From: Cuneatibacter caecimuris
Lineage (GTDB): Bacteria > Bacillota > Clostridia > Lachnospirales > Lachnospiraceae
Direction of reading: 5' to 3'
Length of the DNA stretch: 64,000 bases
NCBI RefSeq assembly: GCF_004216775.1
Contig: NZ_SGXF01000003.1
Coordinates: 269,224 to 333,223 of the forward strand
The position numbers were made by a program, and so were the translations under genes. Positions within the stretch are counted from its first letter, which is position 1. Each line of letters starts with the position of its first letter. Below, piece after piece: positions 53,621-62,143 of this stretch. The notes under the pieces are model-generated. The model was not told the origin of the DNA and searched no databases. It worked only from the letters and a program-made list of their open reading frames with translations.

Positions 53621-56600
53621 ATGTTTAAAAAGGTATCCGCAGATCTGAATTTTGTGGAGAGAGAGAAAGAAACAGAGCAGTTCTGGAAAGAAAACCACAT
53701 TTTTGAAAAGAGCATGGACAGCCGCAGGGAAGGGCCTAATTATATGTTTTACGACGGACCGCCCACGGCAAACGGCAAACCCCATATCGGACATGTACTC
53801 ACCAGAACCATTAAAGATATGATCCCCAGATACCGCACTATGAAAGGCTATGAGGTGCCCCGCAAGGCCGGATGGGATACCCACGGGCTGCCGGTGGAGC
53901 TGGAGGTGGAGAAACTTCTGGGCCTGGACGGGAAGGAACAGATCGAGGAATATGGCCTGGCGCCGTTTATTGATAAATGTAAAGAGAGCGTATGGAAATA
54001 TAAGGGGATGTGGGAGGATTTCTCCAATACAGTAGGGTTCTGGGCGGATATGGACGATCCTTATGTTACGTATGATGATAATTTTATTGAATCTGAGTGG
54101 TGGGCGCTGAAGCAGATCTGGGAAAAGGGGCTGCTGTATAAAGGCTTCAAAATTGTCCCTTACTGCCCCCGCTGCGGCACGCCGCTGTCCAGCCATGAGG
54201 TGGCGCAGGGTTATAAGGATGTGAAGGAGCGTTCCGCTATCGCCAAGTTCCGTGTGAAGGACGAGGAAAACGCTTTTATCCTGGCCTGGACCACCACACC
54301 CTGGACCCTGCCGTCTAATGTGGCTCTTTGCGTGAATCCGGACGAGACTTATGTGAAAGTACGTTCCGCCAACGGAGAGACATATTATCTGGCCGAGGCG
54401 CTGACCAGCGTGCTGAAAGAAGAATTTACAGTGCTGGAAACCTTCGCGGGAAAAGAACTGGAATATAAAGAATATATCCCTCTGTTCCCTTACGCAGTGG
54501 AAATTTGTGAAAAACAGCAGAAAAAGGCATTTTATGTGGTGTGCGACAGATATGTCACGCTGACAGACGGTACCGGAATCGTTCACATCGCCCCCGCGTT
54601 CGGCGAGGACGACGCCAGCGTGGGCCGGAAATATGATCTGCCTTTTGTTCAGCTGGTGGACGGCAAAGGAGAGATGACAGCCGAGACGCCCTGGGCCGGC
54701 ATGTTCTGCAAAAAGGCGGATAAAGAGGTGCTGAAAGCGCTGGAAACTGCCGGCCTGCTGTTTGAAGCGCCGGTGTTTGAGCACAGCTATCCCCACTGCT
54801 GGCGCTGCGATACGCCACTGATCTATTATGCGAGAGACTCCTGGTTCATTAAAATGACCGCAGTGCGTGAAGATCTGATCCGCAACAATGATACTGTCAA
54901 CTGGATTCCGGAGAGCATCGGAAAAGGCCGCTTCGGGGACTGGCTGACCAATGTTCAGGACTGGGGGATCAGCCGCAACCGCTATTGGGGAACGCCTCTG
55001 AACATCTGGCAGTGTGAATGCGGGCATATGCATTCCATCGGCAGCAAGGAAGAGCTGAAAGCCATGTCCTCTGACTGGCCGGAGGGAGGCGTGGAGCTGC
55101 ACCGCCCCTATATCGATCAGGTGCATGTAACCTGCCCTGAGTGCGGCGGGCAGATGACCCGGGTGCCGGAAGTCATCGACTGCTGGTTCGACTCCGGGGC
55201 CATGCCTTTTGCCCAGTATCATTATCCTTTTGAAAATAAAGAATTGTTTGAAAAGAATTTTCCCGCGGACTTTATCAGCGAGGCTGTGGACCAGACCAGA
55301 GGGTGGTTTTACTCCCTGATGGCGATCTCCACGCTGCTGTTCAATAAAGCGCCCTACCGGAATGTCATCGTGCTGGGGCATGTGCAGGATGAAAACGGAC
55401 AGAAGATGAGCAAGTCCAAAGGCAATGCGGTGGACCCGTTTGAAGCGCTGGCAAAGCACGGCGCGGACGCGATCCGCTGGTACTTCTATTCTAACTCCGC
55501 GCCCTGGCTGCCGAACCGTTTCCATGATAAGGCGGTAACAGAGGGGCAGCGCAAATTTATGGGAACCCTGTGGAACACTTACGCATTTTTTGTGCTGTAC
55601 GCGAATATTGATGAACTTGATCCCACGAAATACCAGCTGGATTATGCACAGCTTCCGGTGATGGATAAATGGCTGCTGTCCAGGATGAATACGCTGATCC
55701 AGAACTGCGACCGGTTCCTCAATGATTATAAAATCCCTGAAACTGCCAGAGCGCTGCAGGATTTTGTGGATGACATGAGCAACTGGTATGTGCGCCGGAG
55801 CCGTGAGCGTTTCTGGGCAAAGGGGATGGAGCAGGATAAGATCAACGCATATATGACGCTGTATACCGCGCTGGTCAACGTATCCAAACTGGCTGCCCCC
55901 ATGATTCCGTTTATGACAGAAGAAATCTATCAGAACCTGGTGCGCAGCGTGGATGCGTCAGCCCCTGAGAGCGTGCATCTGTGCGATTACCCTGCTGCGG
56001 ATGAGGCCCATATTGACCGCGGGCTGGAAGCGGAGATGGAGCATGTGCTGAAACTGGTGGTCATGGGACGCGCCTGCCGGAATACCGCAAACCTGAAAAA
56101 CCGCCAGCCTCTGGCCCGGATGTTTGTGAAAGCCCCCTTTGGGATGCCGGAATATTTTACCACCATTGTGGCGGAAGAGCTGAATGTGAAGAAAGTAGAA
56201 TTCACCCAGGATGTCCGGGAGTTCACCACCTACACGTTTAAGCCCCAGATGCGCACGGTAGGACCCAAATACGGCAGGCTGCTGAACCAGATCAAGCAGG
56301 CCCTTCTGGAGGTGGACGGCAACGCCACCATGGACCGGCTGAATGAGGAGGGCAAAATTTCTCTGGACATTGACGGCAATTCTGTTATACTGGAAACAGA
56401 GGATCTGCTGATTGAAATGAGCCAGAAACCTGGTTATGTTTCCGAGAATAACGGAGACGTAACGGTGGTTCTGGACAGCAATCTGACCCCGGAACTGGTG
56501 GACGAAGGCTTTGTCCGGGAACTGATCAGCAAGATCCAGACAATGCGCAAAGAAGCAGGTTTCCAGGTGACGGATCATATCACCGTATACCATCAGGGCA

Positions 56601-56749
56601 GCGAAAAGCTGGAGCAAATTTTTGCAGGGTATGAAAAGGAAATCTGCAGCAACGTGCTGGCGGACAAAGTGGCCGCCGGAGAGCCGGAAGGCTATCAGAA
56701 AGACTGGGATATCAACGGAGAATCTGTAAGCCTGGGCGTAAAACGCTGA
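53621..56749 (+). CDS. ileS: Isoleucyl-tRNA synthetase, type 2
   Basis: A 1042-residue synthetase charging tRNA-Ile. HIGH motif at 55-58 (PPTANGKPHIGHVLTR), KMSKS at 595-599 (GQKMSKSKGNAVDP), editing domain with WTTTPWTLPSNVALCV, and C-terminal anticodon-binding domain. PPTANGKPHIGHVLTR and the length are those of the eukaryote-like type-2 enzymes, including mupirocin-resistant forms, as distinct from the shorter type 1. ATG 53621 follows AAGGAGG. A T-box precedes it, and glgP follows 11 nt later. Confidence 0.96.
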   Translation: MFKKVSADLNFVEREKETEQFWKENHIFEKSMDSRREGPNYMFYDGPPTANGKPHIGHVLTRTIKDMIPRYRTMKGYEVPRKAGWDTHGLPVELEVEKLLGLDGKEQIEEYGLAPFIDKCKESVWKYKGMWEDFSNTVGFWADMDDPYVTYDDNFIESEWWALKQIWEKGLLYKGFKIVPYCPRCGTPLSSHEVAQGYKDVKERSAIAKFRVKDEENAFILAWTTTPWTLPSNVALCVNPDETYVKVRSANGETYYLAEALTSVLKEEFTVLETFAGKELEYKEYIPLFPYAVEICEKQQKKAFYVVCDRYVTLTDGTGIVHIAPAFGEDDASVGRKYDLPFVQLVDGKGEMTAETPWAGMFCKKADKEVLKALETAGLLFEAPVFEHSYPHCWRCDTPLIYYARDSWFIKMTAVREDLIRNNDTVNWIPESIGKGRFGDWLTNVQDWGISRNRYWGTPLNIWQCECGHMHSIGSKEELKAMSSDWPEGGVELHRPYIDQVHVTCPECGGQMTRVPEVIDCWFDSGAMPFAQYHYPFENKELFEKNFPADFISEAVDQTRGWFYSLMAISTLLFNKAPYRNVIVLGHVQDENGQKMSKSKGNAVDPFEALAKHGADAIRWYFYSNSAPWLPNRFHDKAVTEGQRKFMGTLWNTYAFFVLYANIDELDPTKYQLDYAQLPVMDKWLLSRMNTLIQNCDRFLNDYKIPETARALQDFVDDMSNWYVRRSRERFWAKGMEQDKINAYMTLYTALVNVSKLAAPMIPFMTEEIYQNLVRSVDASAPESVHLCDYPAADEAHIDRGLEAEMEHVLKLVVMGRACRNTANLKNRQPLARMFVKAPFGMPEYFTTIVAEELNVKKVEFTQDVREFTTYTFKPQMRTVGPKYGRLLNQIKQALLEVDGNATMDRLNEEGKISLDIDGNSVILETEDLLIEMSQKPGYVSENNGDVTVVLDSNLTPELVDEGFVRELISKIQTMRKEAGFQVTDHITVYHQGSEKLEQIFAGYEKEICSNVLADKVAAGEPEGYQKDWDINGESVSLGVKR

Positions 56750-56766
56750 TTTGGAGGAAAATGTGT

Positions 56767-59235
56767 ATGGTTCAGAATAAAATGGGGTTTGACAAAGAAG
56801 TTTTTAAGAAGAGCGTGATAGACAATGTGAAGATGCAGTACCGCAGGACCATTGACGAGGCGACGCCGAAGCAGGTGTTCCAGGCGGTGTGCTATGCGGT
56901 TAAGGACGTTATCATTGACGAATGGATCGCCACGCATAAAGCATATGACAAAGAAGATGTGAAAAAAGTCTACTACCTGTCCATGGAATTTCTGATGGGC
57001 CGGGCTCTGGGCAACAATATCATCAATATTATGGCACGGGAGGAAATCCGCCAGGTGCTGGAGGAACTGGGCTTTGATCTGAATGTGATCGAGGACCAGG
57101 AACCCGACGCAGCCCTTGGAAACGGCGGCCTCGGCCGTCTGGCGGCCTGCTTCCTGGATTCCCTTGCTACTCTGGGATATGCGGCGTATGGCTGCGGCAT
57201 CCGGTATAAATACGGCATGTTCGCGCAGAAGATTGAAAACGGCTATCAGGTGGAGGTGCCGGACAACTGGCTGAAGGACGGCAATCCTTTTGAGGTGCGG
57301 CGTAATGAGTATGCCTGTGAGGTGAAGTTCGGCGGATATGTCCGCGTGGAGCGGGATATGGATACAGGGAGAGATCATTTTATCCAGGAGGGGTATCAGT
57401 CTGTGCGTGCGGTGCCCTACGACCTGCCGGTGGTGGGTTACGGGAATAATGTGGTGAACACCCTTCGTATCTGGGACGCGGAACCCATCAACACATTTAA
57501 CCTGGATTCTTTTGACCGCGGAGATTATCAGAAGGCGGTGGAGCAGGAGAACCTGGCCAAGACCATTGTAGAGGTGCTGTACCCCAACGACAATCACTAC
57601 GCAGGAAAGGAACTCCGTCTGAAACAGCAGTATTTCTTCATTTCCGCCAGCATTCAGACTGCGGTCCGTAAATATATGGATTCTTATGATGATGTGAGAA
57701 AGCTCTATGAGAAGGTCGCTTTCCAGATGAACGATACCCATCCTTCCGTAACAGTTGCGGAGCTGATGCGGATTCTGATGGATGAATACCAGCTGACCTG
57801 GGAGGAGGCATGGAAAGTGACCACCAGGTGCTGCGCTTACACCAACCACACCATTATGGCGGAAGCACTTGAGAAGTGGCCGATTGAGCTGTTTTCCCGC
57901 CTTTTGCCCAGAATTTATCAGATCGTGGAAGAGATCAACCGCCGGTTTGTACTGGAAATCCAGGCGAAATATCCCAATCAGCCGGAAAAAGTGGCCAGCA
58001 TGGCGATTATCTATGACGGTCAGGTGAAAATGGCGCACATGGCCATTGTGGGAAGCTTTTCCGTAAACGGCGTGGCAAGGCTGCATACGGAGATTTTGAA
58101 GCAGCAGCAGCTGAAAGATTTCTATGCGATGATGCCGGAAAAATTCAACAATAAGACAAACGGAATCACCCAGCGGCGTTTCCTTCTGCACGGCAATCCT
58201 CTGCTGGCGGATTGGGTGACGGAGCATGTCGGAAATGAATGGATTACTGATCTGCCCCATATATCCCGGCTGAAGGTATTTGCAGATGATGAGAAGGCTC
58301 AGCAGGAGTTCATGAATATTAAGTACCGGAACAAGCTGCGTCTGGCAAAATATATCAAAGAGCACAACGGCGTGGACGTGGATCCCAGATCCATTTTCGA
58401 TGTGCAGGTAAAGCGCCTCCACGAATATAAGAGACAGCTGCTGAATATTCTGCACGTAATGTATCTGTACAATATGATCAAAGATAATCCGGATATGGAA
58501 TTCTATCCCCGGACATTCATTTTCGGCGCAAAGGCGGCGGCCGGCTATTACCGCGCAAAACTGACCATCAAGCTGATCAATGCGGTTGCGGATGTGATCA
58601 ATAATGATAAATCCATTAACGGCAAGATTAAAGTAGTATTTATAGAGAATTACCGCGTATCCAACGCAGAACTGATCTTCGCGGCGGCGGATGTCAGCGA
58701 GCAGATTTCCACAGCCAGCAAGGAGGCTTCCGGCACGGGCAATATGAAATTTATGCTCAACGGCGCGCTGACCCTGGGGACGATGGACGGCGCGAATGTG
58801 GAGATTGTGGAAGAGGTGGGCAAAGAAAATGCCTTTATTTTCGGAATGTCATCTGATGAGGTCATAAAGTATGAGACCGAAGGGGGCTATGATCCCATGG
58901 AGATCTTCAACAGCGATCAGGAAATCCGCAGGGTGCTGATGCAGCTGATCAACGGCTACTATGCGCCTCAGGACCCTGAGCTGTTCCGGGAGATCTACAA
59001 TTCCCTTTTGAACACTTACAGCAGCGACAGGGCCGACACCTATTTTATCCTGAAAGATTTCAATTCCTACCATGAGGCGCAGATGGAGGTGGAGAAAGCT
59101 TACCGGGATGAAAAACGCTGGGCCCGTTCCGCGATTCTGAACGTGGCCAGCAGCGGAAAATTCACCTCTGACCGGACCATTCAGCAGTATGTGGACGAAA
59201 TCTGGCATCTGGATAAGGTGACTGTGGAGCTGTAA
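56767..59235 (+). CDS. glgP: Glycogen/starch phosphorylase
   Basis: A GT35 enzyme of 822 residues releasing glucose 1-phosphate from alpha-1,4-glucans. PLP lysine K661 lies in EASGTGNMKFMLNG; the N-terminal DAALGNGGLGRLAACFLDS and EKVAFQMNDTHPSV are typical. GGAGG at 56753 is only three bases from the ATG at 56761 but nine from ATG 56767, so the latter is used here; the difference is two residues. It follows ileS by a short gap, and read-through from the T-box transcript is likely. Confidence 0.96.
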   Translation: MVQNKMGFDKEVFKKSVIDNVKMQYRRTIDEATPKQVFQAVCYAVKDVIIDEWIATHKAYDKEDVKKVYYLSMEFLMGRALGNNIINIMAREEIRQVLEELGFDLNVIEDQEPDAALGNGGLGRLAACFLDSLATLGYAAYGCGIRYKYGMFAQKIENGYQVEVPDNWLKDGNPFEVRRNEYACEVKFGGYVRVERDMDTGRDHFIQEGYQSVRAVPYDLPVVGYGNNVVNTLRIWDAEPINTFNLDSFDRGDYQKAVEQENLAKTIVEVLYPNDNHYAGKELRLKQQYFFISASIQTAVRKYMDSYDDVRKLYEKVAFQMNDTHPSVTVAELMRILMDEYQLTWEEAWKVTTRCCAYTNHTIMAEALEKWPIELFSRLLPRIYQIVEEINRRFVLEIQAKYPNQPEKVASMAIIYDGQVKMAHMAIVGSFSVNGVARLHTEILKQQQLKDFYAMMPEKFNNKTNGITQRRFLLHGNPLLADWVTEHVGNEWITDLPHISRLKVFADDEKAQQEFMNIKYRNKLRLAKYIKEHNGVDVDPRSIFDVQVKRLHEYKRQLLNILHVMYLYNMIKDNPDMEFYPRTFIFGAKAAAGYYRAKLTIKLINAVADVINNDKSINGKIKVVFIENYRVSNAELIFAAADVSEQISTASKEASGTGNMKFMLNGALTLGTMDGANVEIVEEVGKENAFIFGMSSDEVIKYETEGGYDPMEIFNSDQEIRRVLMQLINGYYAPQDPELFREIYNSLLNTYSSDRADTYFILKDFNSYHEAQMEVEKAYRDEKRWARSAILNVASSGKFTSDRTIQQYVDEIWHLDKVTVEL

Positions 59236-59279
59236 TAAAATATACAAAAGTAAAGTAACAGGGTTACGGAGGAGAAAGT

Positions 59280-59711
59280 ATGTTAAAGGAATTTAAAAAA
59301 TTTATCATGCGGGGCAATGTGATCGACATGGCAGTGGGCGTGATTGTGGGCGGCGCTTTTAATTCACTGGTGCAGACCCTGATCAATGATGTGGTGATGC
59401 CCCTTTTGGGCCTGCTGACCGGCAAAATTGATTTTTCCAACCTGTTTCTGGCGCTGGACGGCAACCATTATGAAAGCCTGGCCGCTGCGGAAGCGGCCGG
59501 GGCGGCGGTAGTAAAATACGGCAGCTTCATCGGCGGGCTGATTCAGTTCCTGATCATGGCGTTTGTGGTATTCCTGGTAGTAAAGGGGATTAATAAACTG
59601 CACCATGAGGAACCGGCAGCGCCCGCAACAAAAGCCTGCCCCCATTGCCAGTCCCAGATCAGCATCAAGGCCACAAAATGCCCGTTCTGTACTTCTGACC
59701 TGACAGAATAA
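59280..59711 (+). CDS. mscL: Large-conductance mechanosensitive channel with C-terminal zinc ribbon
   Basis: A 143-residue channel that opens under membrane tension. It starts LKEFKKFIMRGNVIDMAVGVIVGGAF as in all MscL, with the second helix near IGGLIQFLIMAFVVFLVVKGIN. The conserved C-terminal helix is replaced or extended by a zinc ribbon: C120, C123, C134 and C137 (CPHCQSQ and KCPFCTSDL). Metal binding could staple the pentamer in the cytoplasm (inference). GGAGG precedes the ATG. Confidence 0.93.
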   Translation: MLKEFKKFIMRGNVIDMAVGVIVGGAFNSLVQTLINDVVMPLLGLLTGKIDFSNLFLALDGNHYESLAAAEAAGAAVVKYGSFIGGLIQFLIMAFVVFLVVKGINKLHHEEPAAPATKACPHCQSQISIKATKCPFCTSDLTE

Positions 59712-59803
59712 CAAATCATGAAAGAGCTGCGCCACAAACGGTTGAAAAACCGTGTGTAAGAAACCTTATTCCATAGGCAGCCGCCGGAAGATCCCGGAAG
59801 GAC

Positions 59804-59866
59804 GACGGCAGAGAAAGCGGAGGAGATTATAGCCGTAAGGCATCGAATCTCCTCCGCTTTTTCCGC
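59804..59866 (+). repeat. Conserved-loop hairpin, copy 2, acting as terminator
   Basis: GCGGAGGAGATT (59817-59828) and AATCTCCTCCGC (59846-59857) form a perfect 12-bp stem around the 17-base loop ATAGCCGTAAGGCATCG, followed by TTTTT. The left flank GACGGCAGA matches copy 1 at 14099. It can terminate the mscL transcript. Confidence 0.8.
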
Positions 59867-59893
59867 ATAGTTTTCTCTCCCTGCGCATATATA
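59866..59893 (+). promoter_or_regulatory. Putative sigma-E promoter of spoIID
   Basis: ATA (59867-59869), 16 bases, CATATATA (59886-59893), close to the sporulation sigma-E pattern (ATA, 16-18 bases, CATACANT). It stands about 35 bases before spoIID, which is sigma-E dependent in Bacillus. Confidence 0.45.
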
Positions 59894-59930
59894 ATGTCAT
59901 TGGACAAAACAGGGAAAGGGCGGGATAGGA

Positions 59931-60863
59931 ATGGATAAAAGACGATGGGCCAGGCGGGCCGGACAGGCTTTAATCTGCATTATTTTATGCGTGCTTCTGC
60001 CGTGCCTGGTGACCTGGTGGTGGCAGGGGCAGATCCAGCTTCCAAAGGGGGAGCCTTTTACCAGCGGAAAATATGTGCGGCTGGAAGACGGCGAAACAGT
60101 TGAGGACCTGGAAGAATATCTGGTACGGCTTCTTCCCGGCCAGATGGACGCCTCTTTTCCGGAGGAAGCTCTGAAAGCGCAGGCGGTGCTGCTGCGCACC
60201 TGGTGTCTGCGCAAATTAGACGGCAGGAACTATATCAGCGAGGAGGAGATCGGGATGAGCGCCTGGAACCCTTCTCAGATGAAAGCGGTCTGGGGAGACC
60301 ATCTGGAGGATTTTTATGACAAATGCCGGGAAGCTGTAGGGGATACCGCAGGGAAAATCCTTACCTGGCAGGGACAGCCTGTACTGCCTTTGTACCACGC
60401 GGTCAGCGGCGGAAACACCCGTACCGGAGATACGGAACTTTTTCCGTGGCTGTTGGGGGCGGAAAGCGGGGCGGACCGAAATGCTTCCGGGTATCTGCAG
60501 ATCAGATCCTGGTCGGAAAAAGAATTTGCGGAGGCGGTCAACGGAATTGACAGCCGGTATCAGGTGAATTCCGAAGGGATCGGGGATTCTCTGCAGGTAG
60601 TGGAACGGGATGAGGCTGGGTATATCCGCTTTCTGATGATCGGCGGGCTGCAGTTTGACGGAGAACGGGTGGCAGAGGCGCTGGGGCTTCCATCAGCCTG
60701 CATGAGCTTTGACCGGTATGAAGGTGAGATACGCGCCACCTGCCGCGGCAGAGGGCATGGATATGGTATGAGCCAGGCGGGGGCGGCGGCGATGGCCGAA
60801 AACGGAGACAGCTGGGAGAAAATTTTACAGCATTATTTTCAAAATACTGAAATAACGGAATAA
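59931..60863 (+). CDS. spoIID: Stage II sporulation protein D
   Basis: A 310-residue mother-cell peptidoglycan lytic transglycosylase used in engulfment. An N-terminal membrane anchor (ICIILCVLLPCLVTWWWQ) is followed by the SpoIID/LytB domain: LPGQMDASFPEEALKAQAVLLRT, HAVSGGNTRTGDTELFPWL, and CRGRGHGYGMSQAGAAAMAENG. All are standard SpoIID segments. It precedes spoIIQ, the same order as in other Clostridia. Confidence 0.95.
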   Translation: MDKRRWARRAGQALICIILCVLLPCLVTWWWQGQIQLPKGEPFTSGKYVRLEDGETVEDLEEYLVRLLPGQMDASFPEEALKAQAVLLRTWCLRKLDGRNYISEEEIGMSAWNPSQMKAVWGDHLEDFYDKCREAVGDTAGKILTWQGQPVLPLYHAVSGGNTRTGDTELFPWLLGAESGADRNASGYLQIRSWSEKEFAEAVNGIDSRYQVNSEGIGDSLQVVERDEAGYIRFLMIGGLQFDGERVAEALGLPSACMSFDRYEGEIRATCRGRGHGYGMSQAGAAAMAENGDSWEKILQHYFQNTEITE

Positions 60864-60875
60864 GCGTCACTTTTT

Positions 60876-60893
60876 CGGTAAAACTATTTACCG
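60876..60893 (+). promoter_or_regulatory. Hairpin touching the spoIIQ ribosome binding site
   Basis: CGGTAAA (60876-60882) pairs perfectly with TTTACCG (60887-60893) around a four-base loop. Its last base is the first of the GAGGTGAT ribosome binding site (60893-60900). Confidence 0.5.
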
Positions 60894-60904
60894 AGGTGAT
60901 AAAC

Positions 60905-61699
60905 TTGAATAATAGTAAACTGAAAAAATTTCTTCAGGACAAAGGAGGACTGGTGCTGCTGCTGGCCATGCTGCTGCTGGCGACCGCAGTGACCGTAGCG
61001 GTTCTGATGAACCGCGGAAGCGAGGGAGAGGGAGAAGATCAGTACCTGGATCTGGACAACCCCACTCAGGAAGTCGTGATTCATGAAAGTACACAGGAGA
61101 GCCAGGTTGCGGAGGGCACGGCTGCAGAAGCAGGCGGACAGCCCAATGGAAACCAGGTGGGAGAAAGCGCATTTGTGGATAATACGGGAGGCCAGGTTGC
61201 CGACGGAGGTACAGATCCGGCGGAGACCGGGGACGCCCAGTCTGTTGCGGCAGGCGTGGACGATGCGCTGCAGGCGGCGCTGAACTTTAACAGCGCGGCC
61301 AAACTTTCCTGGCCGGCAGAAGGCGAGCTGGTTATGGATTTCAACATGGAGCATACCGTATACTATCCTACCCTGGACCAGTATAAGGTGTGTCCCGCTA
61401 TTATGATCCAGAGCGAGCCTGGAACCCAGATCAAATCTGCGGCAAACGGACAGGTAGTAAAAGTATCCAGCAACGAAGAGCTGGGAAATTTTGTGGAAAT
61501 GGACCTGGGCGGCGGATATCATGCAGTGTACGGACAACTGAAGGATATTGCTGTGACAGAGGGCACCTATGTGCCGGCGGGCACAGTGTTCGCCACGCTG
61601 AATGATCCCACAAAATACTATGTGGTGGAAGGACCGAACCTGTATTTTCAGCTGACGCTGAACGGCCAGCCGGTAGATCCGGTGGACTATCTGGAATAA
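60905..61699 (+). CDS. spoIIQ: SpoIIQ-like protein with degenerate M23 peptidase domain
   Basis: A 264-residue forespore membrane protein that pairs with SpoIIIAH in the engulfment channel. Start is TTG 60905 behind the full-strength GAGGTGAT. One membrane helix (about 15-34) is followed by an acidic linker and a LytM/M23 fold (LSWPAEGELVMDFNMEHTVYYP, cited in part: WPAEGELVMDFNMEH). Zinc ligands are lost: the usual GPHLHFEL reads GPNLYFQL, and the first ligand histidine is replaced (YYPTLD). Enzymatically inactive SpoIIQ is known in Bacillus. It follows spoIID by 41 nt. Confidence 0.9.
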   Translation: MNNSKLKKFLQDKGGLVLLLAMLLLATAVTVAVLMNRGSEGEGEDQYLDLDNPTQEVVIHESTQESQVAEGTAAEAGGQPNGNQVGESAFVDNTGGQVADGGTDPAETGDAQSVAAGVDDALQAALNFNSAAKLSWPAEGELVMDFNMEHTVYYPTLDQYKVCPAIMIQSEPGTQIKSAANGQVVKVSSNEELGNFVEMDLGGGYHAVYGQLKDIAVTEGTYVPAGTVFATLNDPTKYYVVEGPNLYFQLTLNGQPVDPVDYLE

Positions 61700-61708
61700 A
61701 AAACCTTG

Positions 61709-61760
61709 CCTTTTCCGGGAATTCTGTGTTAAGCTATAGACAGATAAGTACCGGAAAAGG
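61709..61760 (+). promoter_or_regulatory. Inverted repeat enclosing a -10 and the next ribosome binding site
   Basis: CCTTTTCCGG (61709-61718) and CCGGAAAAGG (61751-61760) are perfect inverse copies 32 bases apart. The -10-like TATAGA (61735-61740) lies between them. The right arm runs into AAGGAGGGG of gene 61770. It may be an operator or an RNA hairpin hiding the ribosome binding site. Confidence 0.5.
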
Positions 61761-61769
61761 AGGGGTAAG

Positions 61770-62069
61770 ATGCGGAAATTTGCTTTTTTACTGATGGGGC
61801 CGCAGTTTGATCCCGAAAAGCACCGTGCAGAGTTTCAGGTACCGGGCATGGTGAGTTACATCAGGACAGTGCGGGATTTTACAGAAGCGAAAGCGGCGGT
61901 GCAGCAGCTTGCCGAAGACGGCGTGAAGGCGATGGAAGTCTGCGGTGCGTTCGGCCCGGAGAGGACCAGAGAATTAATTGAAATTACGGGAGGAAAAGTG
62001 GCGGTAGGATACGTGACCCACTTCCCGGAACAGGATGAGCTGTTCGATACATTTTTTAAAAAATCCTGA
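61770..62069 (+). CDS. DUF6506-like small protein
   Basis: A 99-residue cytoplasmic protein with the pattern FAFLLMGPQFDPEKHRAEF, DGVKAMEVCGAFGPERTREL and VAVGYVTHFPEQDELF. I recall this form as a DUF6506-type family, with an alpha/beta flavodoxin-like look but no known function. It has its own AAGGAGG and stands alone between an inverted repeat and a strong terminator, so it is monocistronic. Confidence 0.72.
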   Translation: MRKFAFLLMGPQFDPEKHRAEFQVPGMVSYIRTVRDFTEAKAAVQQLAEDGVKAMEVCGAFGPERTRELIEITGGKVAVGYVTHFPEQDELFDTFFKKS

Positions 62070-62077
62070 GAAAAGGG

Positions 62078-62122
62078 CTGCCGCTTTAATAATGTAAAAT
62101 TATAAAGCGGCAGTTTTCTTTT
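62078..62122 (+). terminator. Rho-independent terminator
   Basis: CTGCCGCTTTA (62078-62088) pairs with TAAAGCGGCAG (62103-62113), followed by TTTTCTTTT. Confidence 0.85.
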
Positions 62123-62143
62123 ACATTTTCAGAAAGGAAACAC

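Noticed and set aside
53585-55525. A 646-codon open frame opposite ileS
   Set aside because: Antisense shadow of a clear synthetase gene, with no ribosome binding site or recognisable protein.
56695-58455. A 586-codon open frame opposite glgP
   Set aside because: Antisense shadow, low-complexity His/Ile-rich composition and no start signals.
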